A stretch of DNA of 64,000 nucleotides from an uncultured Bacteroidales bacterium (GCA_900318175.1 ONJQ01000001.1:1-64000), one strand, 5' to 3'. Positions 16,336-25,186 are shown, numbered from the stretch's first letter. Notes: generated from the letters alone by a model not told the origin. Made by a program: numbers and translations.

Positions 16336-17082
16336 ATGCTTTTACAAGACAAGGTAGCAATCATTACCGGGGCCACCCGCGGCATAGGCCGTGCCATTGC
16401 CCTCCGCTTTGCACAGGAGGGTTGCAACATCTCCTTCTGTGGCCGCAGCCGCAGCCCCCAAATGGAGTCCGTCGAACAGGAACTTGCCGCTCTCGGCGTG
16501 CAGGCCAAAGGCTATGCCGTCGACGTGGCCAACATGGAGAGCACCAAGCAGTACGTTGCCGACACCCTCAAAGACTTCGGCCACATTGACATCCTCATCA
16601 ACAATGCCGGCATCACCGACGACGCCGCCATCAAGCGCATGACCGAGCAGCAATGGGACAATGTCCTCAGCAACGACCTCAAATCCGTCTTCCTCATGAC
16701 GCAAGCCGTCCAGCCCGCCATGTGGAAACAGGGATTTGGCAGCATCGTCAACATCAGCTCCGTGGTGGGCATTGGCGGCAACGCCGGTCAAGCCAACTAC
16801 GCCGCCGCCAAAGCCGGCATCATCGGCTTCACCAAAGCCGCCGTCAAGGAACTCGGCGCACGCAACATTCGTATGAACGTCGTGGCTCCAGGCTTCATTG
16901 TCACCGAAATGACCGGCGACATACCCGAGCAGCTGAAGACCTACTGGCAAACCCGCATCCCCCTGCGCCGCCCCGGCACCCCCCAGGAGGTGGCCAACGC
17001 ATGCCTCTACTACGCTTCAGAGTTGGGCAGCTACAACACCGGCGACGTGATGCACCTGTGCGGAGGAATGGAGGACGCATGA
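16336..17082 (+). CDS. fabG: 3-oxoacyl-ACP reductase FabG-like SDR
   Basis: A 248-residue short-chain dehydrogenase. The Rossmann motif is TGATRGIGRA, followed by NNAGI, the catalytic Ser in NISSVVG and the YAAAKAG Tyr-Lys pair, with APGFIVTEMT after. It fits FabG, which reduces 3-oxoacyl-ACP with NADPH in fatty-acid elongation. The last segment (ASELGSYNTGDVMHLCGGMEDA) keeps the FabG-like Gly-rich C-terminus but departs from the common YITGQ form. The promoter is not clear-cut; the nearest box is TATCTTTC. The stop codon overlaps a possible ATG for the next gene, so the pair may be coupled. Another SDR substrate cannot be excluded. Confidence 0.85.
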   Translation: MLLQDKVAIITGATRGIGRAIALRFAQEGCNISFCGRSRSPQMESVEQELAALGVQAKGYAVDVANMESTKQYVADTLKDFGHIDILINNAGITDDAAIKRMTEQQWDNVLSNDLKSVFLMTQAVQPAMWKQGFGSIVNISSVVGIGGNAGQANYAAAKAGIIGFTKAAVKELGARNIRMNVVAPGFIVTEMTGDIPEQLKTYWQTRIPLRRPGTPQEVANACLYYASELGSYNTGDVMHLCGGMEDA

Positions 17083-17105
17083 CTACACTCAAACCTCATC
17101 TACCC

Positions 17106-18041
17106 ATGAAAAATAGTATCTTACGCTTCCCCCTCGCGGAGGTAGTGCTGCCCTTCCTTGTTGCAGCGGCGATGCTTACCCTCAGCGCCTGCAACACTTC
17201 CGCCTCCAGCAACCCAGAGCAAACCGTTGCCTACACCGACGACTACCAACACACCGTCCAAGTGCCGGTCAACCCCACCCGCATAGTGAGCACATCGCCG
17301 GCAGTGACCGAAATCATCTACGCCCTCAAAGCGGAGAACCTTCTGATAGGCCGCACTGACTATTGCATCTACCCTCCCGAGGCCCAGTCCGTCCCCTCCA
17401 TCGGGGGCATCAGCAACCTCAATGTAGAGAAGATCGTCTCGCTCAATCCCGACCTTGTAATCAGTGGCTCGATGATTCCGCAGAAAAGCTCCCTGCAGCT
17501 TGAGCAGATGGGCGTGCCCATTGTCTGCGTCATTGAGAAACACCGTTTCGACGGTCTGTATGAGAACATCTCCAAGATCGGCCAATTGGTAGGCCGCACG
17601 CATGAAGCCGACAGCCTGGTCGGGCTGATGAAGTCGCAACTGCAGTCGCTCACCCAGCAACTCGCCGACAGCGACACCTGCCGCCCCAGCGTCTACTACG
17701 TGGTGGGCTTCGGCCCCTCAGGCAACTTTACCGCCGGCGGCAACTCCTTCATCAACGACCTTATCAACATGGCCGGAGGACGCAACATAGCAGCTGACAT
17801 AACAGGCTGGAGCTACAGCCTCGAAGCACTGATGCAAGCCAACCCGGACTATATCATCATACGTCGGGAAGACTCCGCAGCCTTCTGCCGCACAAACCCA
17901 TACAACCGATTAGACGCTGTGAAACAAGGCCGGGTTATCGGTCTGGAGAGTGGCACGATAGACCTCCAGGTGCCCCGCAACCTGCAAGCCATCCGACTCC
18001 TCAGCCAACGCCTGAAGCCAACACCGCATCAAGACCGCTGA
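17106..18041 (+). CDS. BtuF-like periplasmic substrate-binding lipoprotein
   Basis: A 311-residue binding protein of the TroA/BtuF helical-backbone type. The SPII signal has lipobox LTLSAC. Then come the typical opening RIVSTSPAVTEIIYALKAEN, VPSIGGISNLNVEKIVSLNPDLVI, a long linking helix, and GGRNIAADITGWSYSLEALM with NPDYIII. Such proteins deliver cobalamin, haem or siderophores to BtuCD-type ABC importers. No permease or ATPase gene is adjacent, so partners must be elsewhere. An alternative start at 17079 (ATG overlapping the fabG stop, behind a purine-rich stretch) would lengthen the signal peptide by nine residues; 17106 gives the more normal signal. Substrate unknown. Confidence 0.82.
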   Translation: MKNSILRFPLAEVVLPFLVAAAMLTLSACNTSASSNPEQTVAYTDDYQHTVQVPVNPTRIVSTSPAVTEIIYALKAENLLIGRTDYCIYPPEAQSVPSIGGISNLNVEKIVSLNPDLVISGSMIPQKSSLQLEQMGVPIVCVIEKHRFDGLYENISKIGQLVGRTHEADSLVGLMKSQLQSLTQQLADSDTCRPSVYYVVGFGPSGNFTAGGNSFINDLINMAGGRNIAADITGWSYSLEALMQANPDYIIIRREDSAAFCRTNPYNRLDAVKQGRVIGLESGTIDLQVPRNLQAIRLLSQRLKPTPHQDR

Positions 18042-18064
18042 GGGAATAGTCGACCTCAACACTT

Positions 18065-18174
18065 CCTTCGGTTGTTATAGGTCAGTTGTTCCTCAGTTGT
18101 TCCTCATTTGTTCCTCTTTCATTGGATAAATGCACCCATAAGTGAGGATGGTGACAGCAAGAAGGAGCGAAGAT
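18065..18174 (+). repeat. Dispersed repeat R1, copy D
   Basis: A ~110 bp element between convergent genes. It starts CCTTCGGTTG, carries three successive GTTCCTCA/GTTCCTC units at 11 bp spacing, then TTTCATTGGA, and ends AGAAGGAGCGAAG, the inverted match of the start seen in copies A and B. Confidence 0.78.
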
Positions 18175-18233
18175 GCAGCGAGGCTGGAATGAAGAACGAA
18201 GGCGGACTGAGCCACCCGACAGGCAATCCACCA

Positions 18234-18270
18234 AAAACGAAAAAAGGGAGACCGCACGGCCTCCCTTTAT
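18234..18270 (-). terminator. Terminator of the S41/barrel operon (possibly bidirectional)
   Basis: Hairpin with AAAGGGAG/CTCCCTTT arms and GC-rich inner pairs. On the minus strand it runs into TTTTTTCGTTTTT, just past the last stop of the S41 operon. Confidence 0.8.
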
Positions 18271-18286
18271 CATATAATGCAATGGG

Positions 18287-19627
18287 TCAGTGTCCTACGC
18301 GGATGAAACGAATGGCACGATCCAACTGGGTGTCCGTTCCTTGATCCAGCTTGCTGCGGTTATATAGCACTTCGATGTCAGGCTGCACGCCTACACCCTC
18401 AACGTCGCCATGGTTGTTGTCGACCATGTGGAAAGTGCTTGTATAGACGTAGAAGGAGAAGTCATTCTTGTAGGGGTCGGGACCATTCTCGTAATAATCA
18501 GGGTCGCCAAAACAGCCGGAGTAGTAAAGGTCATGGTAGACGTTGGACGCATTGCCGGCGTAGAGACCACCCACCGCGCCGTAGGTGCGCTCGCCAATGA
18601 AGGTGCCATTGGGCAGGGATTTGATGAGCATGGTGGCCAGTTCGGCGCAGCTGCCGGAATAGACATCGGACAGCACTACAATGGGCTTGGGGGTTTTAAG
18701 GTGCTTGGTGCGCGGGCAGTCAATCCAGCTTTCGGACCACTCGCTGTAGTCCAAGCGACCGTAGCCCTCCTTGACGCGTGTATAGCCGATGAGGGTGGGA
18801 GTCTGCGCCAGCGAGCCTATGATGGGGGCAAGGTCGGCAACACTGCCACCGCCGTTGCCACGGAGGTCGATGATGATTCCGACAACAGAGTCGTTGTTGG
18901 CGTAGGAGGCTCCCTCCATGCTGATGCCCTCATGGTAGCGGGGGCCGTAGAAGGCTTTGGCGGGTGCCTGAGCGCTGACAGCGTCGGGATAGGCACCGGA
19001 GCCATACTCATACTTCTGGTGCATTTCCACCATGTTGAAATCGGTGAAGCGGAAATAGGCAATCATCTCCCCTTCCTTGGCTCCTTCTATGAGGCAGAAA
19101 TATGATCCTGGGATGTTGTATGTGGTATTGGGATTGTACTCAATAAGGGTGCCTGGGATGGCTTTTTTGCGCAGTACTTTGAGCTGTTTGTTACGTTCAT
19201 CAATCGGGTTGGTGGGGTGCTCGTAGTCGTTTTTGCCGGGCCGGACGTAGGCTTGGCACTGGCCGTGGGGTGTGCCTTTGGGTGAATAAAAAATGCCCGT
19301 CAGGTGATGGTCCAGCAATCCCTCAAAAAGGCCCTCATAGGCAGCGTAGTACTCGTAGATGGTGACAGGACGGTTGGCGGGGCGTGAGTCAAATTCGGCA
19401 AAGACGGGTTTAAACTCTTCGTAACGTTTGTCCCAGTCCACGGTGTCGCGATCCCAAAAGACGTAGCCTTGGTCCATGCCGGCCCAGACGGTCTCGAATT
19501 GTTGAGAGTAGGTCTTGCAGACGCGGTGGTTTGGGTTGCCTTTGTTTTCCAACGGTTCTTTGCGGCATGATGCGAAACCGGCCAATATGGCCATAAGGAC
19601 GAAGGCAAGGGTTTTGTAATGTGTCAT
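18287..19627 (-). CDS. S41-family peptidase lipoprotein (copy B)
   Basis: A 446-residue exported protease. The SPII signal ends at FASC (Cys21). An N-terminal helical cap (QQFETVWAGMDQGYVFWDRD) precedes the S41 core: GIIIDLRGNGGGSV, TRVKEGYGRLDYSEW, and the catalytic region SDVYSGSCAELATMLIKSLP, where the Ser after GSC/YSG is the likely nucleophile. The core ends with FIGERTYGAVGG and the conserved GVGVQPDIEV near the end. No PDZ domain is evident. It is the last gene of a four-gene set made of two barrel-protease pairs, and it is clearly paralogous to the protease at 20429-21727. It is probably anchored in the outer membrane; the substrate is unknown. Confidence 0.88.
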   Translation of the reverse strand: MTHYKTLAFVLMAILAGFASCRKEPLENKGNPNHRVCKTYSQQFETVWAGMDQGYVFWDRDTVDWDKRYEEFKPVFAEFDSRPANRPVTIYEYYAAYEGLFEGLLDHHLTGIFYSPKGTPHGQCQAYVRPGKNDYEHPTNPIDERNKQLKVLRKKAIPGTLIEYNPNTTYNIPGSYFCLIEGAKEGEMIAYFRFTDFNMVEMHQKYEYGSGAYPDAVSAQAPAKAFYGPRYHEGISMEGASYANNDSVVGIIIDLRGNGGGSVADLAPIIGSLAQTPTLIGYTRVKEGYGRLDYSEWSESWIDCPRTKHLKTPKPIVVLSDVYSGSCAELATMLIKSLPNGTFIGERTYGAVGGLYAGNASNVYHDLYYSGCFGDPDYYENGPDPYKNDFSFYVYTSTFHMVDNNHGDVEGVGVQPDIEVLYNRSKLDQGTDTQLDRAIRFIRVGH

Positions 19628-19678
19628 ATACGATTGTAAAGAATTATGTTTTATGAATGATGGACTGCATGAAAGGGC

Positions 19679-20404
19679 TTAGAGCCAGTAGCTGATGCCA
19701 AATTGGGCAGCGACGGCGGTGTTGTAGCGGGGATTGAGGTTGGTCATGTATGGTTTTTGGATGTCGGTGGTGCTGTAGTACCAGCGAAGTTCGGCCCCTA
19801 CCTCAATGCGGTCAATGATAAGACTGCTGAGTCCTACACCCCAGGTGAAGCCCATCTCCTGGCGGTTGTCGCGCTTATCGTTGAATTCCCAGTCACTGTC
19901 GACATCGAAGTATCGGTGGTCGGAGAATGAGTAGGTGTTGCCGACGCGGTGGCTGCTGAGCCAGTAGCCCCAAAAACCACCCCCAAAGAGGTGTAATTTG
20001 ACAGCGCGCCCAACGGTGAATTTCACCTCCAAGGGAACGTTGATGTAGTTGTTGGTGGTCGTGGTGAAGAGGGAGTAGCGCAAATTGTAGTACTCAAAGA
20101 CGTGGTTCATGTGGTAATTTTTCTGTATCATCACAGCACCCGTGTTAAAGGAGAGCCATTTGAGGGGTGCGTAGCCGATACGGACACCGTAGACAGTACC
20201 AGTTTTGAACTTGTCAAAGCGCATATCGGTCATATAGACCATGTCGACACTGTGATAGTTGCGGTCCAATCCGGCGGTGATGCCAAAGGCCCAGTGGCGC
20301 AACCGTTTGGGAGGTTGCGCCACGGTGTCTTGGGCAGAGATGGCTTGTGGCCAAAAACTGACAACGCAAAGGATTGCGAGACAGAAGAGGTGGGATTTCT
20401 TCAT
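19679..20404 (-). CDS. PorT-like outer-membrane beta-barrel protein (copy B)
   Basis: A 241-residue protein with a signal peptide (MKKSHLFCLAILCVVSFWPQAISAQ). The small predicted eight-strand barrel has alternating aromatic strands such as WLSFNTGAVMIQKNYHMNHV and INVPLEVKFTVG, and its last residues are FGISYWL. It belongs to the general porT/OMP_b-brl family of Bacteroidota. It lies 24 bp after the S41 protease of pair A and 51 bp before the protease of pair B. A homologue of identical length opens the operon at 21845-22570. It may act as a membrane partner for the lipoprotein protease; that is inference from pairing. Confidence 0.78.
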   Translation of the reverse strand: MKKSHLFCLAILCVVSFWPQAISAQDTVAQPPKRLRHWAFGITAGLDRNYHSVDMVYMTDMRFDKFKTGTVYGVRIGYAPLKWLSFNTGAVMIQKNYHMNHVFEYYNLRYSLFTTTTNNYINVPLEVKFTVGRAVKLHLFGGGFWGYWLSSHRVGNTYSFSDHRYFDVDSDWEFNDKRDNRQEMGFTWGVGLSSLIIDRIEVGAELRWYYSTTDIQKPYMTNLNPRYNTAVAAQFGISYWL

Positions 20405-20428
20405 AGGTTGATGGGATTATTGCCAATA

Positions 20429-21727
20429 TTAATTATTGGAACGGAGATACCTGAGGGCAGCTTCAAGCTGAGGGTCCTTGCCATCGGCGAGAGCCTGAGC
20501 GTCGTAGGGGACAACGATGTCAGGAGTGACACCTACGGCTTCAAGGGACTTGTAATCGGTGGTGACCATGTCGAAGGTACTGGTGTAGACGTAGTAGCTG
20601 AAGATGCTCTTGTCGGTGGGTTCGCCTTTAGCTTTAGGATTAACGCTGTAATTCATATTTTGGTCGCCAAAGCAACCGGAATAGGTGAGGTTGTGATTAT
20701 CAGTGGAGGAGGCGAAGATAGCACATGTGGCACCGTAGGTCTGCTCACCAATCAACTTTCCGTTGGGGAGAGATTTGACCATCTGGCAGGATAGTTCAGA
20801 GCAACTGACGGAATTGGAGTCGCAAAGCACAACGATGGGTTTATCCGAGGAGATACGCTTGCCAGAGCCGTTGATGTAGAAAGGCACCCAAGAGGAGTAG
20901 TCTAAACGTCCCAGACCCTCTTTGACGCGGGTGTAGCCGAAGTGGAAGTTGCGGGTGTTCAGATTGCCAAAAACAATGTTGATGTCGCGAGAGTCTCCAC
21001 CAGGGTTGTCACGAAGGTCGATAATGATGGACTCGACATCGGGACGGCCAACTAAACCGTCGGTGACACCTGAAGTGTAATTGGAGCCAAAGAATGAACG
21101 GAGGGGAGCCTCCAGTTGGTTCTTATTGGGACGGCGGGATTCATGAAGCTCAGAGAGGGAGAAGCTGCTGAAGCGCAGGTAGGCGATATAGCCACCCTGA
21201 TTCTTGCCGGGAAGCAGGCAAGAGACGCTGTTCAGAGAAGTGTTGGTGTCGACATAATAGCTGACAAGGTTGGTGATGCCAGGCTGATTCTTCAACGCGT
21301 TGAGCTGAGCAAAAACGTCAGTGGTATGCCTATTGTCATTCACGGAACCGACCCTGATACGGCTTTGCTTGATGGGGTTCCAGAGGGCAATAGACAAGTG
21401 ATGATCCAGTAGACCCTGGACGACACCCTGCCATGCTGCCTTGTACTCCTCATCGGTGACAGTGTTGGGGCGCTTGTCGAACTCCTCGAAAATGGGATGG
21501 AAACGAGCGTAGCGGGAATCCCAGTTGACAGTGTCACGGCTCCAAAAGACATAGCACTGGTCAAAGCCTTGCCAAATGTCCTCAAACTGCTGGGTGAAGG
21601 AAGTGGCGTGGCATGTGTTGGGGTTCTTGAAGGTTTCGGCCTCTTTACGGCATGAGGTGGCTACGAGAGCAAGAGCCGCAAGGGCAAAAAATGAAATTGA
21701 GCGTAGATGGGTTCTATGTTGATGCAT
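20429..21727 (-). CDS. S41-family peptidase lipoprotein (copy A)
   Basis: A 432-residue paralogue of the protease at 18287-19627 with the same architecture. The SPII signal ends at VATSC, followed by the QQFEDIWQGFDQCYVFWSRD cap. The core has SIIIDLRDNPGGDSRD, TRVKEGLGRLDYSSW, the catalytic-region match CDSNSVSCSELSCQMVKSLP, LIGEQTYGATCA and AVGVTPDIVVPYD. The catalytic segment differs from copy B (NSVSCSE against YSGSCAE) but keeps a Ser at both candidate positions. Divergence outside the motifs is substantial, so the duplication is not recent. Substrates may differ between copies. Confidence 0.87.
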   Translation of the reverse strand: MHQHRTHLRSISFFALAALALVATSCRKEAETFKNPNTCHATSFTQQFEDIWQGFDQCYVFWSRDTVNWDSRYARFHPIFEEFDKRPNTVTDEEYKAAWQGVVQGLLDHHLSIALWNPIKQSRIRVGSVNDNRHTTDVFAQLNALKNQPGITNLVSYYVDTNTSLNSVSCLLPGKNQGGYIAYLRFSSFSLSELHESRRPNKNQLEAPLRSFFGSNYTSGVTDGLVGRPDVESIIIDLRDNPGGDSRDINIVFGNLNTRNFHFGYTRVKEGLGRLDYSSWVPFYINGSGKRISSDKPIVVLCDSNSVSCSELSCQMVKSLPNGKLIGEQTYGATCAIFASSTDNHNLTYSGCFGDQNMNYSVNPKAKGEPTDKSIFSYYVYTSTFDMVTTDYKSLEAVGVTPDIVVPYDAQALADGKDPQLEAALRYLRSNN

Positions 21728-21844
21728 TCTGATTAGTTTTAAATTGTTGATTCTTTAATAATGAATTCGGTGATGCGATGTCGTGTCAATGGCCAATAAG
21801 TCCTTTAACGACTTTCTTATTAACTGATTAACACGTCCTCACAT

Positions 21845-22570
21845 TCAGAACTTGTAGGCTGCACCAAGCGTAAGGAGCACTGTGGTGTTGTAGCGGGGAT
21901 GGATGTACTTAGTATATTGTTTCTGGACATCGGTGAGGGAGTAGTCTAAGCGCAAGGCCAACTCCAAGTCGATTCGGTTGAAACAGAGAGCAGAGAAAGC
22001 CAAGGCGCTAGTGATACCTGCATCGAAACGATTGTCGCGACGGCTGTCGAACTCGTAGGGGACGTCGAACTCACTTATTGGATCGACGGAAGTAAGCGGA
22101 ATGGAGATACCCTGACGGCGACCCGTAAGCCAGTAGCCCATGTAGCCACCCAGTCTTGCATGGAAACGCAGTTTCCCGCCGATTGAGAAGTCTGCCACCA
22201 CGGGGATGTTCAGGTACATGTTTTTGGCCTGGGTCATGAGGCCTGCCACATTGGTGGTAGCATCATAAGCGCCATATCTAACGTAGTTCTTAGGCATGGC
22301 CTCAATGGCTCCAAGAAAAGCCAACCAAGGTTGGACGTTGTAGGTGGCGTTCAGGCTGAAACCCAAGCCGTCGCCAGCAACGTATCGCACATTTTCCTGA
22401 TATGCCACATTGGCTTCCAAAACGTTGATGGAATACAAGGCTTGAACACCAAACGACCAGCCGGACAATGAAGTTGGGGCAGTCTGGATAGCTTCGGTTT
22501 CCGACGAGACCTGTGCCGAAGCAGAGGCCATCGTCGCGAGAAGAATGAGTAGTAAAATTGGTTTTTTCAT
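21845..22570 (-). CDS. PorT-like outer-membrane beta-barrel protein (copy A)
   Basis: A 241-residue protein opening the barrel-protease operon. It has a signal peptide (KKPILLLILLATMASASAQ) and a small barrel with strands such as LNIPVVADFSIGGKLRFHARLGG and IDLELALRLDYSLTDVQKQY, ending GAAYKF with the terminal aromatic expected for BAM substrates. Positions of YWL(S/T)xxR and R(D/E)NR motifs match copy B (YWLSSHR, RDNRQEMG against YWLTGRR, RDNRFDAG), so the pair is homologous. The gap to the next gene is 117 bp, larger than the others in the operon. Confidence 0.78.
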   Translation of the reverse strand: MKKPILLLILLATMASASAQVSSETEAIQTAPTSLSGWSFGVQALYSINVLEANVAYQENVRYVAGDGLGFSLNATYNVQPWLAFLGAIEAMPKNYVRYGAYDATTNVAGLMTQAKNMYLNIPVVADFSIGGKLRFHARLGGYMGYWLTGRRQGISIPLTSVDPISEFDVPYEFDSRRDNRFDAGITSALAFSALCFNRIDLELALRLDYSLTDVQKQYTKYIHPRYNTTVLLTLGAAYKF

Positions 22571-22612
22571 AGTTTGAATTTGATGAATAATAAGGTTAAT
22601 GAAAATGTGAAA

Positions 22613-22671
22613 GAAAGTTGAGATTTGGTTGTGAAGACTGAACTATTTCTTACTTCCAAATCTCAACTTTC
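22613..22671. terminator. Long inverted repeat after pruA
   Basis: Perfect 16 bp arms (GAAAGTTGAGATTTGG at 22613-22628, inverse at 22656-22671) around a 27 nt loop, 10 bp past the pruA stop. On the minus strand T-rich sequence follows, so it may end the pruA transcript. The loop is longer than usual. Confidence 0.55.
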
Positions 22672-22680
22672 CGAAAGGTT

Positions 22681-24315
22681 CTACTCAGCGTCGCTTATGA
22701 ACGGGTAGGCGTAATTGTAGGCGGGGTCAAAGGTCTCTTTGATGGCCTGAGGCGACGTCCAGCGGATGAGGTTGAGGTACGAGCCTGCCTTGTCGTTGGT
22801 TCCGCTGGCGCGGGCACCGCCGAAGGGCTGCTGTCCCACCACGGCTCCTGTGGGCTTGTCGTTGTAATAGATATTGCCCGCAGCATATTTCAGAATCTCT
22901 GCACCGCGGCGCAGGGCCTTGCGGTCGGTGGCAAAGATGGCGCCGGTGAGGGCGTAGGGCGACGTCTCGTTGCAGAGGCGCAGCGTCTCCTCATACTTGG
23001 CGTCCTCGTAGACATAGACGGTGATAATGGGTCCGAAAATCTCCTCGCACATGGATTTGTATTTCGGGTCTTTGGCCAGGATGACCGTGGGCTGGATGAA
23101 CCATCCCTGGCTCTTGTCGCCCGTGCCGCCGAAGACGATTTCGGCATCCTTGCTCTTCTTGGCATGCTCAATGTAGCGCATGCAGTTGTCAAAGGAGGCC
23201 TCGTCGATGACTGCGTTGACAAAAGCGCTGAAGTCGCGCACATCGCCCACTTTGATTTCGTCAAGCATACGGCCGACAATCTTCTCGACCTTGGGCCACA
23301 TGCTCTTGGGGACGTATGCACGGGATGCAGCCGAGCACTTCTGACCCTGGAACTCGAAAGCTCCGCGCACGATGGCCGTGGCCACCTGCTCGGGATTGGC
23401 GGACTTGTGTACGAAGATGAAGTCCTTGCCGCCGGTCTCGCCCACAATCTTGGGATAGGTGCGATAGTTGGCAATATTGTCGCCAATAGACTTCCAGAAG
23501 CTGTTGAACGTGCCTGTGGAGCCCGTGAAATGGACACCGCACAAGTTCTCGTCAGCAAAAGCCACCTTGCCAATCAGCGAGCCGCTGCCGGGCAGGAAGT
23601 TCACAACGCCGTCAGGCAAGCCGGCTTCCTTGTAGATTTTCATCAGCAGGTAGTTGGACAGCATGGCCGTGGTGCTGGGTTTCCAGATGCACACATTGCC
23701 CATCAGCACCGGCGAGAGGCACAGATTGCTGGCAATGGAAGTGAAGTTAAACGGAGTAATGGCAAACACGAAACCCTCCATGGGGCGGTAGGTGACATAG
23801 TTCAGCGTCCCCTTGTCGCTGCAAGGCTGGTCGCTGTAAATCTGCGAGGCATAGTAAGCATTATAGCGCAGGAAGTCCACCAACTCGCATGCCGAGTCGA
23901 TCTCAGCCTGCATGGTGGTCTTGCCTTGGCCCAGCATGGTGGCTGCATTGATCAGATAGCGGTACTTGCCGCTGATCAGGGTGGCAATCTTCAGCATCAC
24001 GCTTGCGCGCTCAATCCAAGGCGTGTTGGCCCACTCCTCGTGAGCCTTCATGGCGGCGGCGATGGCTGCCTTCACCTCTTTCTCGCCAACTTTGTAGTAC
24101 TTGGCCAGCACGTGCTTGTTCTCCGTGGGCATGACAATCTCGCCCATTTCAGCGGTCTTCACCTCCTTGCCTCCGATGATGGGGCAAATGGTGGTGGTCT
24201 TCTTGTACAGCTCGTCAAGAGCCTTGCGGATTTCCTTGCGCTCGGGGCTGCCGGGCTTGTAGCCGAGTACGGGTTCGTTCTCGGGTTTCGGGAAAGTGAA
24301 AATGGTGTTGTTCAT
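22681..24315 (-). CDS. pruA: L-glutamate gamma-semialdehyde (P5C) dehydrogenase
   Basis: A 544-residue aldehyde dehydrogenase of the monofunctional PruA type. It has ENKHVLAKYYK, the oxyanion Asn region GFVFAITPFNFTSIASNL, NAD-site WKPSTTA, VHFTGSTGTF, ETGGKDFIFVH with the catalytic Glu, and GQKCSAASRAYVP with the nucleophilic Cys. The C-terminus has GGARASGTNDKAG and TSPQAIKETF. It oxidises glutamate-5-semialdehyde to glutamate in proline and arginine breakdown. Transcription starts from a TATATTTG box about 49 bp upstream, divergent from a small lipoprotein gene. There is no proline dehydrogenase next to it. Confidence 0.95.
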   Translation of the reverse strand: MNNTIFTFPKPENEPVLGYKPGSPERKEIRKALDELYKKTTTICPIIGGKEVKTAEMGEIVMPTENKHVLAKYYKVGEKEVKAAIAAAMKAHEEWANTPWIERASVMLKIATLISGKYRYLINAATMLGQGKTTMQAEIDSACELVDFLRYNAYYASQIYSDQPCSDKGTLNYVTYRPMEGFVFAITPFNFTSIASNLCLSPVLMGNVCIWKPSTTAMLSNYLLMKIYKEAGLPDGVVNFLPGSGSLIGKVAFADENLCGVHFTGSTGTFNSFWKSIGDNIANYRTYPKIVGETGGKDFIFVHKSANPEQVATAIVRGAFEFQGQKCSAASRAYVPKSMWPKVEKIVGRMLDEIKVGDVRDFSAFVNAVIDEASFDNCMRYIEHAKKSKDAEIVFGGTGDKSQGWFIQPTVILAKDPKYKSMCEEIFGPIITVYVYEDAKYEETLRLCNETSPYALTGAIFATDRKALRRGAEILKYAAGNIYYNDKPTGAVVGQQPFGGARASGTNDKAGSYLNLIRWTSPQAIKETFDPAYNYAYPFISDAE

Positions 24316-24363
24316 AAGAATTTATAATAGAATTTAACTTTTGTTTGCCATGAAATGATTTTG

Positions 24364-24371
24364 CAAATATA
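24364..24371 (-). promoter_or_regulatory. -7 box for pruA
   Basis: The minus strand reads TATATTTG, 49 bp before the pruA start. It lies back to back with the box for the lipoprotein gene. Confidence 0.75.
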
Positions 24372-24401
24372 CGATTTTTTTCCAATGTGTAAAAAAAAAT
24401 G

Positions 24402-24409
24402 TATCTTTG
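24402..24409 (+). promoter_or_regulatory. -7 box for the small lipoprotein gene
   Basis: TATCTTTG lies 41 bp before the ATG at 24450 and excludes the upstream in-frame start at 24399. Confidence 0.78.
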
Positions 24410-24449
24410 CAGCCAGAAAATAACAATTAAAATACTAATAACAACAGTC

Positions 24450-24899
24450 ATGAAAAGATTCAGTATCATTATGATGTGCCTTGTTGCCCTGTCCTTCGTT
24501 TCCTGCAGCAGTTTGGGAAGCACCAGTGTGGACAGTGCCGCGAAGACCCAAGGCCGCAACACAGCCAATGCCATTATCACGCTCTACAATTCTTACCGTA
24601 ATACGGGTACCGTGAGCCTGAGCAATCCCACCGACCTCACCGCCGCCCTGATGGTTGCCACCGGCTACACCAACATGCGCAATAACAGGGAGAGCGCCGA
24701 ATACAAGAAAGCCTTCGCCGCCGGTATGGTCTCCGCAGGTTCCGGCCTCATCACCACTGCCAACGTGGACCACATCATCAACACCATGAACAACCTTACT
24801 GGCCTGAACGTCAACGCCAGCACTATCTCCAACAATGTCGGCACCGCCACGGCCATCATCCAGCTGCTCCAAGCCCTCGGAACAAATCAAGCCAACTGA
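24450..24899 (+). CDS. Small lipoprotein, unknown function
   Basis: A 149-residue protein with an SPII signal (MKRFSIIMMCLVALSFVSC). The mature part is helical and rich in Asn, Thr, Ala and Ser (for example NTANAIITLYNSYRNTG and STISNNVGTATAIIQLLQAL). The pattern suggests two or three amphipathic helices and no obvious active-site residues. It has its own consensus promoter and a strong terminator 29 bp after the stop, so it is monocistronic and probably abundant. I do not recognise the family. Confidence 0.78.
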   Translation: MKRFSIIMMCLVALSFVSCSSLGSTSVDSAAKTQGRNTANAIITLYNSYRNTGTVSLSNPTDLTAALMVATGYTNMRNNRESAEYKKAFAAGMVSAGSGLITTANVDHIINTMNNLTGLNVNASTISNNVGTATAIIQLLQALGTNQAN

Positions 24900-24927
24900 T
24901 CCACAACGATTGAAGATATAACCTGTC

Positions 24928-24961
24928 GGGGTCGGCCATTGCGCCGACCCCTTTCTTTTTT
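24928..24961 (+). terminator. Rho-independent terminator of the small lipoprotein gene
   Basis: Perfect 9 bp GC-rich stem (24928-24936 with 24943-24951) and a TTTCTTTTTT tract. Confidence 0.92.
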
Positions 24962-25001
24962 ATCTCCCCGTTGGCTGTAAGAGAAGGTGTCCACCAGACC
25001 T

Positions 25002-25114
25002 CCTTCGCTCCTTTTAGGTCAGTTCTCTAATATTTGTTCCTCATTTCTTCCTTTTTCGGAGGGAAAACTAACCCCGACATGAGGGATAACGAAACAGCAA
25101 GGAGTGGAGCAAGG
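25002..25114 (+). repeat. Dispersed repeat R1, copy B
   Basis: A 113 bp element between convergent genes. It begins CCTTCGCTCCTTTTAGGTCA, then TCTCTAATATTTGTTCCTCA and TTTCTTCCTTTTTC, and ends AGCAAGGAGTGGAGCAAGG. Its ends are inverted, and it is the best match to copy A. Confidence 0.82.
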
Positions 25115-25186
25115 GTGAGTTTGCCCCGTAAAGAAAAAGGCGGATATGCGATTATCGTTGGTGAAAAAGCTTACCTAACTGTGATT

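Noticed and set aside
23164-24327. 387-codon open frame antisense to pruA
   Set aside because: Shadow of pruA; no promoter or recognisable domain.
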